A program made the position numbers and the translations under genes. A stretch of 64,000 nt of DNA from assembly GCA_947497895.1 (NCBI GenBank), contig CANMIL010000005.1, positions 1 through 64,000 on the forward strand. Direction: 5' to 3'. The stretch's first letter is position 1. Every line of letters begins with the position of its first letter. Origin of the DNA: an uncultured Tenacibaculum sp. (GTDB taxonomy: Bacteria > Bacteroidota > Bacteroidia > Flavobacteriales > Flavobacteriaceae). Of this stretch, positions 10,201 to 17,358 are shown piece after piece. Below the pieces are notes generated by a model. The model made no database searches and had not been told where the DNA came from. It worked only from the letters and a program-made list of their open reading frames with translations.

Positions 10201-11501
10201 CTGATAATAATACTTTTTTTGGTTATGAGTCTGGTCGAAATAGTTTAATTAATCGAGGTAATACAGGTTTCGGTAGAGGAACACTTAAAAGCACCACTAC
10301 TGGACGTGGAAATACGGCATTTGGTAAAGTAGCTTTGGAAAGAAATACTACAGGAAACAGCAACACAGCCTTCGGAAATGAAACTTTAATTTCCAATACC
10401 ACAGGAAGCTACAACGCAGCCTTTGGAGACCAAGTATTAAAAAATAACACTACAGGCGGTTATAACTTGGGATTTGGAAGAGAGGTATTACGACTGCTAG
10501 TTTCAGGGAGTTTTAACATAGGATTTGGCACCAACTCGTTATTTAATTTAACTACTGGAAGCTCAAATATTGCGGCTGGAAGATCTACTATGGAAAATTT
10601 AACCACTGGAACTTCCAATATTGTTTTGGGTGATTTTTCTCTATCTAAAATTAAAACGGGTCAAAAGAACGTTGTTATTGGTCATAGTTCGGCTCGAGAT
10701 CTAACAAATAATTCAAGTTATAATACCATTATTGGTTCTAATATAGAGATAACTGGTGAAATCAATAATCATATAATTATAGCCGATGGGCAAGGAAACA
10801 AAAGATTATTAGTAAATGATACAGGAAATGTTGGTATAGGAACAACCGAACCAACAGAGAGGTTAGAAGTTTACGGGAATGTGAAACTAAAAGGAACTCG
10901 CAGTACAATTATTGATGATAACGGAAATTCTGGCTCTGAAGGACAAGTTTTATCTCATAATGGAAATAAAACGGTTTGGGCAAATATTTCAACATCTATT
11001 ATTGGAGATGTCAAAACAGGATTACAAAAAAGTGATCATAGTGGCTGGATATTATTAGATGGACGAGCCACAAGTACCTTAACAGAAACACAACAATTAG
11101 CATACGCAAGCTTGGGGCTTAGCAATCCAAACTTTTTACCTAATACTGTTAACGGAAGTACTCCAGAAGGAAGAGCAAACTTAGAAGACCAACCGCAACA
11201 ATCGGCTACCTATTTAGCAAATATCGACGGAAATCCTAATACAGTTGGAGGAATTGGAGGAAACACCAATAATTTATGGCAGGCTTCTGATTTACCTAAT
11301 ATTAACCACACTCATAATGTTCTGAAAACAAATTCTAACCCAGATAATCTCATTGATGGAACCGATATTACAGCAGTTACTAGCTCAAATACTATAGATT
11401 TTCAAGAAACCACTTCCACTAACCCTGGAGGTACTAAAACGATGGTTCCAACCACCCCTAGAACTTTAGATATTAACACGTTTATCTATCTAGGTAATTA
11501 A
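7212..11501 (+). CDS. Giant repeat-containing surface protein with tail-collar-like C-terminus
   Basis: A 1429-residue secreted protein. A signal peptide ends near TSYSQ. An N-terminal module with VGIGIALPNKSAQLDI and GFYFWNGNKWLK is shared with the protein at 28190. A single copy of the NGNGTMTY/DINGDG module follows. Residues about 247-835 hold nineteen 30-residue repeats (NETITSLTGT...NGNNIGTYQAEDGTQTNI), and then a VGIGTSEPTSKLHV module. Next come head-type repeats with the pattern TTGxxNxAFG, as in trimeric autotransporter heads. The C-terminus (SGWILLDGRA, HTHN, FIYLGN) resembles phage tail-collar domains. It probably forms trimeric fibres on the cell surface. No T9SS sorting tail is evident. 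The SPOR-like gene follows. Confidence 0.8.
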   Translation: MKKVFREGVIMFTVITLGLVTSYSQVGIGIALPNKSAQLDIVSNNRGLLIPRIALTSISDSTSITNGNIESLLVYNTSDTSDISSGFYFWNGNKWLKILSSDDTIANETLTSLVDNGNGTMTYKDENNVSNTIHTSVSIENGTIDINGDGVNDENITLQDVINNINQVISSYETTTSLIDNNDGTITYTNENGIEQIIPKSILIDNENGTYTFRNNNGSDVLINTYGFNILNTIQGNKIATVHGNDGTQTNINETITSLTGTTSNGNNIGTYQAEDGTQTNINETITSLTGTASDGNNIGTYQAEDGTETNINETITSLTGTASDGNNIGTYQAEDGTQTNINETITSLTSTTSNGNNIGTYQAEDGTQTNINETITSLTGTTSNGNNIGTYQAEDGTQTNINETITSLTGTASNGNNIGTYQAEDGTQTNINETITSLTGTTSNGNNIGTYQAEDGTQTNINETITSLTGTTSNGNNIGTYQAEDGTQTNINETITSLTGTASNGNNIGTYQAEDGTQTNINETITSLTGTASDGNNIGTYQAEDGTQTNINETVTSLTGTTSNGNNIGTYQAEDGTETNINETITSLTGTASDGNNIGTYQAEDGTETNINETITSLTGTNSNGNNIGTYQAEDGTQTNINETITSLTGTASNGNNIGTYQAEDGTQTNINETITSLTGTASDGNNIGTYQAEDGTQTNINETVTSLTGTTSNGNNIGTYQAEDGTQTNINETITSLSDTASDGNNIGTYQAEDGTQTNINETVTSLTSTTSNGNNIGTYQAEDGTQTNINETITSLTGTASNGNNIGTYQAEDGTQTNINETVTSLTSSLTTNNLSYTNESGVTNTIITPNIYSADGVLSDNRILSQQTNSISFVSSAVSGINHFSIYGPTFSVNAANNRIGIGTSEPTSKLHVKGNVRIEELPIGASTDQLLTSDDNGNIGKLSAQEVLNKTSWNLEGNSNTNPSLNFIGTKDNETLNFRVNNRKSGSIGNYSDNNTFFGYESGRNSLINRGNTGFGRGTLKSTTTGRGNTAFGKVALERNTTGNSNTAFGNETLISNTTGSYNAAFGDQVLKNNTTGGYNLGFGREVLRLLVSGSFNIGFGTNSLFNLTTGSSNIAAGRSTMENLTTGTSNIVLGDFSLSKIKTGQKNVVIGHSSARDLTNNSSYNTIIGSNIEITGEINNHIIIADGQGNKRLLVNDTGNVGIGTTEPTERLEVYGNVKLKGTRSTIIDDNGNSGSEGQVLSHNGNKTVWANISTSIIGDVKTGLQKSDHSGWILLDGRATSTLTETQQLAYASLGLSNPNFLPNTVNGSTPEGRANLEDQPQQSATYLANIDGNPNTVGGIGGNTNNLWQASDLPNINHTHNVLKTNSNPDNLIDGTDITAVTSSNTIDFQETTSTNPGGTKTMVPTTPRTLDINTFIYLGN
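7950..9720 (+). repeat. 90-bp in-frame tandem repeat, 19 units plus partial ends
   Basis: The unit starts CTTCTCTAAC at 7981 and recurs every 90 bp exactly through 9601, with a degenerate last unit at 9691. All units stay in frame (30 residues). Within it, 8658-8945 is identical to 9108-9395, an offset of five units. This shows recent block duplication. Confidence 0.97.
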
Positions 11502-11639
11502 AGAAACAATAACCATAAACTAAAAGCACCTCTATTTTTAAGCAATTTTAAAATTAACTATTTTAATATATAAAGAAAACCGGATTTACCAATGAAGATT
11601 TATCTTAACTTGATTTTTAACTAGCTTAACTTTTATCCT

Positions 11640-12194
11640 ATGTCTCAAGTTAATAACAGCAAGTGGTTAGAGCTTTTAGCAGAAGTTGAGGAACTAACCC
11701 ATAAAAACAATGAAATTACTAAGGAATATGTCGATGTTGTTTTGTCTCGAAATAAAATTATTAAGAGTAATAAAATCAAAAACTATGTAATTAGTTTGCT
11801 TGCGGCTTTTATAATCATATTCGGAATTAATATTTATAGTAAAAATCGTTTTTTAATTCAAAAACAAAAACCGGAGGAATTACAAAATTCATTTACAAAA
11901 AAGCCCCCCTATCTTGATACAAAATCTGATGTTCCAAAAACCGTTTTTTCAGTTCAGATAGCCGCCCTAAAAAAACTTAAAATTGATAATACTTCAAATC
12001 TTAGTTCTAATTTTAAAACTCTGAAAAACGAAGACAAACTTAACATCTACTCTATCGGAGAGTTCTATACATTCAAGCATGCAGATGATTTCAAAAAACA
12101 ACTTCAAAAACTTGGTTTCAAAGACGCTTTTGTTATTCTAGTTAGTAATCATAAAAAAGCAGCCTTAAAAGACTCTTTATCATTATCTCCATAA
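11640..12194 (+). CDS. Single-span membrane protein with SPOR-like domain
   Basis: A 184-residue protein: a charged N-terminal helix of about 55 residues, one transmembrane segment (VISLLAAFIIIFGINIY, residues about 57-74), a linker, and a C-terminal region about 103-170. That region (VFSVQIAAL, IYSIGEFYTFKHADDFKKQL, FKDAFVILV) fits the SPOR/sporulation-related repeat fold, which binds denuded peptidoglycan. It would sit in the inner membrane with the SPOR part in the periplasm. It lies 138 bases after the giant repeat protein on the same strand and may be co-transcribed. Its role in exporting or anchoring that protein is inference. Confidence 0.65.
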   Translation: MSQVNNSKWLELLAEVEELTHKNNEITKEYVDVVLSRNKIIKSNKIKNYVISLLAAFIIIFGINIYSKNRFLIQKQKPEELQNSFTKKPPYLDTKSDVPKTVFSVQIAALKKLKIDNTSNLSSNFKTLKNEDKLNIYSIGEFYTFKHADDFKKQLQKLGFKDAFVILVSNHKKAALKDSLSLSP

Positions 12195-12460
12195 ATTCTC
12201 GCAAATAAATTTTAAAATATGATTTGGTTTCCTATTTATAGATATACTTTTTAATGATTATCCGTATTTAATAATACCACCCCTAACCATCAACTTGTTT
12301 CAGGTTCTCTTTATAAACAGCTAATTTATAGCAAAATGGGACACCTAAATAAATTCGGATGACGCAAATATTTTCATTACTACCAATAATGAATAATGAT
12401 GAAAAGTAGTAATATATGAGCAAATTCACCTCATTTTTTAGGTATAAAAACTACAGCCTT
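12195..12460. other. Spacer
   Basis: A/T-rich spacer after the SPOR-like gene. Nothing specific is seen before the tandem repeat. Confidence 0.35.
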
Positions 12461-12602
12461 CACCGCATAATAAATACAACACTCACCACATAAGCATAGC
12501 AACCCCTTCCGCATAAGCATAGCATCCCTCGCCTTATAAGCACTGCAACACTCACCGCATAAGCATAGCATCCCTTTCCGTATAATAACTACGAGACTAG
12601 CC
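12461..12602. repeat. 23-bp tandem repeat, six units
   Basis: Units resembling CACCGCATAAGCATAGCATCCCT recur with an exact period of 23 bp (anchor ATAA at about 12467, 12490, 12513, 12536, 12559, 12582), with inner units best conserved. The period is not a multiple of three, so frames crossing it are not expected to code. There are no unique spacers, so it is a minisatellite and not a CRISPR. Confidence 0.85.
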
Positions 12603-12653
12603 TTAATATACTTAATTTCCCTAGAGCAAGCCAAAGTAGCGTTTTATAGGGAT

Positions 12654-12683
12654 AAAAAAAAGACTGCCTAATTTAGACAGTCT
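12654..12683 (-). terminator. Intrinsic terminator for the HU/DUF4469 gene
   Basis: On the minus strand AGACTG and CAGTCT pair, with an inner CTA/TAG extension around a 3-base loop, followed by eight T. It lies about 150 bases downstream of the HU-like gene, on the far side of the inserted palindromic repeat. Confidence 0.8.
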
Positions 12684-12734
12684 ATTACAATTTTAGGACG
12701 ACTAAGATTTCTTTTCTTTTACCACTAAAAATAA

Positions 12735-12841
12735 TGAACTGCACCGATGCAAGCATACAAGGTATCTGTCGGATTCATAATTACATATTTCGAGGCAAAC
12801 CTAGGGGAATCAAACCCTTGGCTATCACCCTACGATTAAAC
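12735..12841. repeat. Palindromic repeat element, diverged copy
   Basis: It aligns along its whole length with 6201-6307. The second hairpin is worn (CGAGGCAAACCTAG instead of CGAGGC-GA-GCCTCG) and the first has lost its CCCC/GGGG base. Its last bases (TTTAATCG on the minus strand) contain the stop codon of the HU-like gene, so the element was inserted at the very end of that gene. Confidence 0.75.
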
Positions 12842-13540
12842 CACATTAACTTCAAATGAAGAATCGGCTAAACGTATTTCTCTTAAAAATTGAGTTCCAC
12901 TTCCTGCGGCTTGAGTTTTAATACGAATTCGATAGTTACCCGTTACAAGTTGTGGAACTTGACCTATAATCTTTTTATATCCATTTTGAGCCAAATGCTC
13001 TACCTTAAATTCAGTATTATCATCAGATATAAAATACAGTCCTACTTCAGGCAAGTCACCCGCCACTTTTAAGCAGTTTCCATTTAATTCAAACAAACCT
13101 AACGAAGTTATGGTGCCATTTGTGTTCTTAGTTGTAATATCTTTAATATTATTGATTTGAGTACCTGTAACTGGCGCATCAACACGTTGTAAAGGAATAT
13201 CTTGTTTTATATCATTTATTAATTTGGCCGAGTTTATATTTACATGTAATTTATGTAAATCTGCATTAAAACCTTGTTCTTCTGTTTCAAAAACTCCCGA
13301 TATTGAATATCCAATATTTATTAATGGAAGATTAATATTATCACCTTCTTCAATTGCTTGGATAATTTCTTCGTAGTATGAGTTTAATACCGCAACAATA
13401 TCCGTTTTACTAACAAGATTTCTTTTACTAAGCATTTTTTCAATTAACTCCTCTTGGTTAATCGTTCTTTCCGTCAAAATTCGCGCTGAATAATTGTCTT
13501 CATCTGTTAATTTGTTTTCTACTAAATAGTACTTCATCAT
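12836..13540 (-). CDS. HU-like DNA-binding domain protein with DUF4469
   Basis: A 234-residue protein. Residues about 1-125 resemble the HU-type domain found in Bacteroidetes (MKYYLVENKLT, ILTERTINQEELIEKML, and INLPLINIGYSISGVFE, which matches the beta-arm of HU-like proteins). Residues about 125-234 match DUF4469, an Ig-like C-terminal domain (GTITSLGLFELNGNCLKVAGDLPEVGLYF, ending REIRLADSSFEV when read in pieces). There is no signal peptide, so it is cytoplasmic. The family is widespread in Bacteroidetes and of unclear role, perhaps nucleoid-associated. The stop codon lies within an inserted repeat, so the last few residues (VNVV) may differ from relatives. Confidence 0.82.
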   Translation of the reverse strand: MMKYYLVENKLTDEDNYSARILTERTINQEELIEKMLSKRNLVSKTDIVAVLNSYYEEIIQAIEEGDNINLPLINIGYSISGVFETEEQGFNADLHKLHVNINSAKLINDIKQDIPLQRVDAPVTGTQINNIKDITTKNTNGTITSLGLFELNGNCLKVAGDLPEVGLYFISDDNTEFKVEHLAQNGYKKIIGQVPQLVTGNYRIRIKTQAAGSGTQFLREIRLADSSFEVNVV

Positions 13541-14024
13541 ATTGATTTTTAAAATTATTACTTTTCTAAGAGGTCATTAGTATTCAATATCTATTAACAG
13601 CCGATCGAAAACAGAATTTCACGACGTAACACATTGATTTCATAACCTTTTCAACAAAATATTTTTAAATCCGTAAATTTTATAATGTAAACCCAACACT
13701 TATCAATGGCACGGCTGAAAGAGTTGATGTACAAAGTTGCTCTCCGCTCATTTCATTTAACTTACCTCTAATTTACTGAACACTTCAAAACCCAACCTTT
13801 ACCCTGTTTCAAACATCGCTTCACAACATGCATTTCCTACACACATTAATGAGATACTAAAATGAGTTAAGCATGACGGCTTACCTTTACCTTATCTTAA
13901 TCATTACCTCCAGTTATCAACTTAGCATGAATTGAATGACAGTTATAAGGTTCGAAATGATATTGTACTAGGCTCACAGTTCGAGTGATTCGGGTATTTA
14001 CAATTAAAAAATTATAGAGATTTA
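13541..14024. other. Spacer with worn interspersed repeats
   Basis: No gene is seen. From about 13690 to 13985 there are degraded pieces of the repeat families found in the following gaps, for example TGAATGACAGTTATAAGG-TTCGAAATGA near 13934 and CAGTTCGAGTGATT near 13977. Confidence 0.5.
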
Positions 14025-15149
14025 TTATTTTTTCACAAGCATTACTGTTTCACTAAGCTTTCCATTACTAACATTTAAAAAATAAACTCCAGAAGCCAAT
14101 TCAGCTACATCCAACTCTCCTTCCAAATTGAATCCTTGTGTTGAAATTTTTTTCCCATTTAAGTCTACAATTGATATTTCAATATCATCTTTGTTAACTT
14201 TAGGAGGCAATTCCAACTTTATACGGTTAGTAACAGGGTTGGGATATACTCTTGAAACAATTTTCGTCTGACTTTTTACAGATAAGCTTTCATCATATAA
14301 ATTAGGTAATAACCTACCTGTCCATTTTGCTCTCAATGTAGCATTACTACTATTATTATTAGGTTCGTTATCCCAAAAACTAAACCCAAACTTTTCTCTG
14401 TGAAAAAATGGACCAACATGACCTCCCCAAAAACCTTCACTTCCTAAAAATTGACAAAACGCTCGAGACCATTTTATAGACCAAGGGATATCCGATTTTG
14501 GAGCACTTGAAACTCCTTCCGAACCTGCCTGAGTACTACATCCCTCATGTCCATCTGGTAAATAAGGTCGCTGATCTTCCAAACTAGGAATAAAGGTAGC
14601 CCCACAGTGGGCATTATCAGATCCTTGACAGGGACCATAAGCAGATCCTACTGTACCTGGGTATTGGGCATCCCACATGGTTGTATTTCTTCTTTGCTGC
14701 CCCCACAACGCACGAGCAAACATGCAATGATCTTTCTTTACCTGGTAATCTTCACTCGTATAACCAACCATGGCTCTCACGTGATTAAGTGCTATTCGAT
14801 GCCATTCATCTACCTCGGCTTTTGTTGGGTTTTTATTATCGGCAAAAGGAGTATTTTCATAAAACACCTCTCTAATACCTCTAATTCTATCTCCAAAAGG
14901 GCATATTGCATTGGTAAATTCAGCTTTAGACATTTGGGTTGGATCATAAACAGTTCCATCCCATTGAGGCCATGAAGTAATCCATCCAATATCATCAGGA
15001 GCGTGAGAAGTTATCGAACTCACTGAATTCACCTTTGAGTAAAAGGTACTCCAATCTGCTTGATCAGGAGTGTACTGTTCTAAATTCTCTTGCGCAGTTA
15101 ACAATGTCCCCCACAAGATTACTAACAAAAAGTATTGTTTTTTCATCAT
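14025..15149 (-). CDS. T9SS-sorted secreted cysteine-containing protein, possibly CAP-like
   Basis: A 374-residue protein. A signal peptide ends LLTAQ. Residues about 290-374 are a type A T9SS sorting domain (RVYPNPV, DLNGKKI, LASGVYFLNVSNG, VMLVKK). The middle region has several cysteines and a helix NHVRAMVGY, then GCSTQAGSEGV and GHVGPFFHREKFGFSF. This order vaguely recalls bacterial CAP/SCP-type domains, but the match is weak and may be wrong. It would be exported to the periplasm by Sec, moved across the outer membrane by T9SS, and its tail removed. It stands alone on its strand. Confidence 0.8.
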   Translation of the reverse strand: MMKKQYFLLVILWGTLLTAQENLEQYTPDQADWSTFYSKVNSVSSITSHAPDDIGWITSWPQWDGTVYDPTQMSKAEFTNAICPFGDRIRGIREVFYENTPFADNKNPTKAEVDEWHRIALNHVRAMVGYTSEDYQVKKDHCMFARALWGQQRRNTTMWDAQYPGTVGSAYGPCQGSDNAHCGATFIPSLEDQRPYLPDGHEGCSTQAGSEGVSSAPKSDIPWSIKWSRAFCQFLGSEGFWGGHVGPFFHREKFGFSFWDNEPNNNSSNATLRAKWTGRLLPNLYDESLSVKSQTKIVSRVYPNPVTNRIKLELPPKVNKDDIEISIVDLNGKKISTQGFNLEGELDVAELASGVYFLNVSNGKLSETVMLVKK

Positions 15150-15538
15150 ATTTAAGTTTATGTTACGACTAGCTTTTCAATGTCCGCTAAAGAATCACAT
15201 TCACTAACCCCTAGAAGAAATCTCCTCCAATAGCATAGAAAAATTGTTCATAACAACATTTTAGAAACATCTTTTATCTTCAACAAATCATTCTAAAATG
15301 TATTATAAATGACAAAAAAGTAATATGATTCTTTGCAGACAAGTCGTTTTATTAATATATAAACGAAGAAAATTAACTTAAACACGGAGACCTCTGTTAT
15401 CTTGATAATTTACTTTAACCACTATAAAATTAAAATACTTCAATTTATCAAAGTACATCAAATACGACATAATATTTTCTAATTAGTAATATGACATGCG
15501 CATATTTAATTATTATGTACTTATTAGATATTAGGCCT
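15150..15538. other. Spacer
   Basis: A/T-rich, no gene seen. Minus-strand promoter elements for the T9SS-sorted protein are expected here but not clear. Confidence 0.35.
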
Positions 15539-15561
15539 ACTGCATCGATGTAAGCATGTAA
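15539..15561. repeat. Fragment of the palindromic repeat element
   Basis: ACTGCATCGATGTAAGCATG matches the first hairpin of the element at 6201 and 12735 with a few substitutions. The rest of the element is absent. Confidence 0.45.
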
Positions 15562-15646
15562 CACATTTAAAGGAAACAAATTTTTAAATTTCAACACAAG
15601 TATTGAAGCATCTTAGACCCGATATACACAAACAAAATGACAAACA

Positions 15647-16327
15647 TTATTTCACAAAAAAATCAGAAGCTTTAATAATACTTCCAGTTGGATATCCATC
15701 AGGATTACTGCCCCATCTGAACTCCATAAAATCTCCTCCTGCATTTTCATAATACCAAAACTCTATTTTATGTTGTCCTTTAGCTAAATTTATTGTTCCC
15801 GTTCGAGTTGTAGGTGCTTGTTGAAACCAATTATCTACGACCAATACTTCATCTATATATACTCTTGTACCATCATCAGAACGTGCGCTAAAAGTAAAAC
15901 TTCCAGTATTTTTCACATTCAAAGTACCTATGTAGCGTATTATATAGCCGTCGGTATCCGGAGCTACAGACGATCTTGCTGTATCACCCAAATCTAATGC
16001 CATTATTCCTGATGACGTTGAAAGTCCTAATGATCGAACATTGTTAATATTTGGCATTGAAATATTAGCAGTATCCCAAGTATAAAATTGAAGTCCTCTA
16101 TTCCCTAAATCACAAGCACAAGAAATCCACTCAGTACCATTGTACATAAATATTTTCTCTTCAGCAATATTATAAATAATAGACCCCGTATTAACAGGTG
16201 GAATCGTTGACATTTCTGAGCTATTATTCACAGTTGGTAGTCCCATTACAGAATTTGCATCTAATTGAGCAAGATGGATGGTCGGTAAAATTAAAAACAA
16301 GAGTAAGATATTTTTTTTAAAAGACAT
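15647..16327 (-). CDS. Secreted PA14-domain protein
   Basis: A 226-residue protein with a signal peptide ending TIHLAQ. Residues about 35-72 (GSIIYNIAEEKIFMYNGTEW) are the short module seen at the N-terminus of many Bacteroidetes surface proteins. Residues about 80-226 form a PA14 domain: YIIRYIGTLNV, GSFTFSARSDDGTRVYID, NWFQQ, LAKGQHKIEFWYYENAGG and MEFRW are the usual blocks. PA14 domains bind carbohydrate or act as adhesin modules. It ends at the PA14 domain without a T9SS tail. It shares the FYTW/FYFW-type N-terminal module with the fibre-like proteins nearby. Confidence 0.85.
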   Translation of the reverse strand: MSFKKNILLLFLILPTIHLAQLDANSVMGLPTVNNSSEMSTIPPVNTGSIIYNIAEEKIFMYNGTEWISCACDLGNRGLQFYTWDTANISMPNINNVRSLGLSTSSGIMALDLGDTARSSVAPDTDGYIIRYIGTLNVKNTGSFTFSARSDDGTRVYIDEVLVVDNWFQQAPTTRTGTINLAKGQHKIEFWYYENAGGDFMEFRWGSNPDGYPTGSIIKASDFFVK

Positions 16328-16457
16328 ATCCTATTTAACATTATGGATTAATACAATTCAATATATGCAGTGAAATCCTAAAAAATCTAAGCCATATTTT
16401 TCTGAGCACCTATTTATATTATTAGAGTACAAAAAACTTTTAAACAACATATCAGAA

Positions 16458-16492
16458 CAAAAAAGGCCATCTAAAAACTATTTAGATGACCT
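16458..16492 (-). terminator. Minus-strand intrinsic terminator
   Basis: On the minus strand AGG-T-CATCTAAA pairs with TTTAGATG-G-CCT (an 11-bp stem with one mismatch, 5-base loop), followed by TTTTTTG. It overlaps the end of a 73-codon frame (16482-16703) that I do not call. It may end a small RNA, or it may be a leftover hairpin. Confidence 0.6.
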
Positions 16493-16847
16493 CGGTAGTT
16501 AAAGTAAATAGATATAAAATCTGGGGTGTTTTTAAAATCAACTTAATTTCTATTTGAACAGCACGTAATAAGCTAAACAATTGGATATGGAATAAGGTTA
16601 CGTAACTGTTTTTTAATCCCAGTACTTTAAAATCATCTACTTTAAGCAATGTCCTATTTAATTCGAACGAGTGAGAAGTAATTCTTTTTTTGACAACTAT
16701 CACTTCTCAAGCACCGTTCGAAAAGCGCATGTTTTAATTTAAAATAATGAACGCTATATCTACCCTTCTAAAAATTAACGTCATTTATTTCCCTTAACAT
16801 GCTGCAAAATTAACTTTATATTTTATTCATTTATTTTATATAATCGT
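16493..16847. other. Spacer with possible minus-strand transcript
   Basis: No supported gene. Near 16665-16730 the phrase CGAACGAGTGAGAAGTAA reappears as at 21600 and 22451, so this is another interspersed repeat piece. Confidence 0.4.
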
Positions 16848-17349
16848 CATTTCGAATGAGCCTGATAAGAGCGATTGAGAAATCTCTTCACTCGAACATA
16901 TTCAGTACTCAATTCAGATTTCTCCCTAAGGTCGAAATGACACGGTGCTTACTTATCAATTCGAATGATTTTGTGCAGTACAACGAAACAAAACTGTATC
17001 GAGAACTACTCACTATCATTACTCTATTAAACCTCCAACTTGTTAACACTTCTCGATACTAAGTTGCACTCCGCTTGGCTTCGTTTAACTTCACTCGAAG
17101 TGACAAACATTTTACAACGTCACCCTGAACTTGTTTCAGGGTCGCATAACAACACTCAACTTCAACTGTATGATGAGATGCTGAAACAAGTTCAGCATGA
17201 CAAAATGCTTTTTTCGGTATCCAAACGTCATTTCGAATGAGCCTGACAAGAGCGATTGAGAAATCTCTTCACTCGAACATATTCAGAACTGAATTCAGAT
17301 TTCTCACCTTAGCCTGCCTTGAATGACAGTCAAAAGGTTCGAAATGACA
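16848..17349. repeat. Interspersed repeat cluster 1 (families A, B, C)
   Basis: Three repeat types lie end to end. Family A begins CGTCATTTCGAATGAGCC and ends TCGAAATGAC (about 95-120 bp, inverted ends). Family B begins with TTCGAATGATTTTGTGCAG and ends CTTCACTCGAAGTGACA. Family C runs from CGTCACCCTGAACTTGTTTC to AAGTTCAGCATGACAA. A second A copy closes the cluster just before the OmpA-family stop. Every family is bounded by GTCA/TGAC. Confidence 0.85.
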
Positions 17350-17358
17350 TATCCTATT

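Noticed and set aside
12431..12634. 67-codon minus-strand frame with Cys-rich repeats
   Set aside because: It lies across the 23-bp tandem repeat, whose period is not a multiple of three; the apparent protein repeats are a by-product.
16482..16703. 73-codon minus-strand frame
   Set aside because: Its end lies within a terminator stem and its start within interspersed repeat sequence; no protein features.
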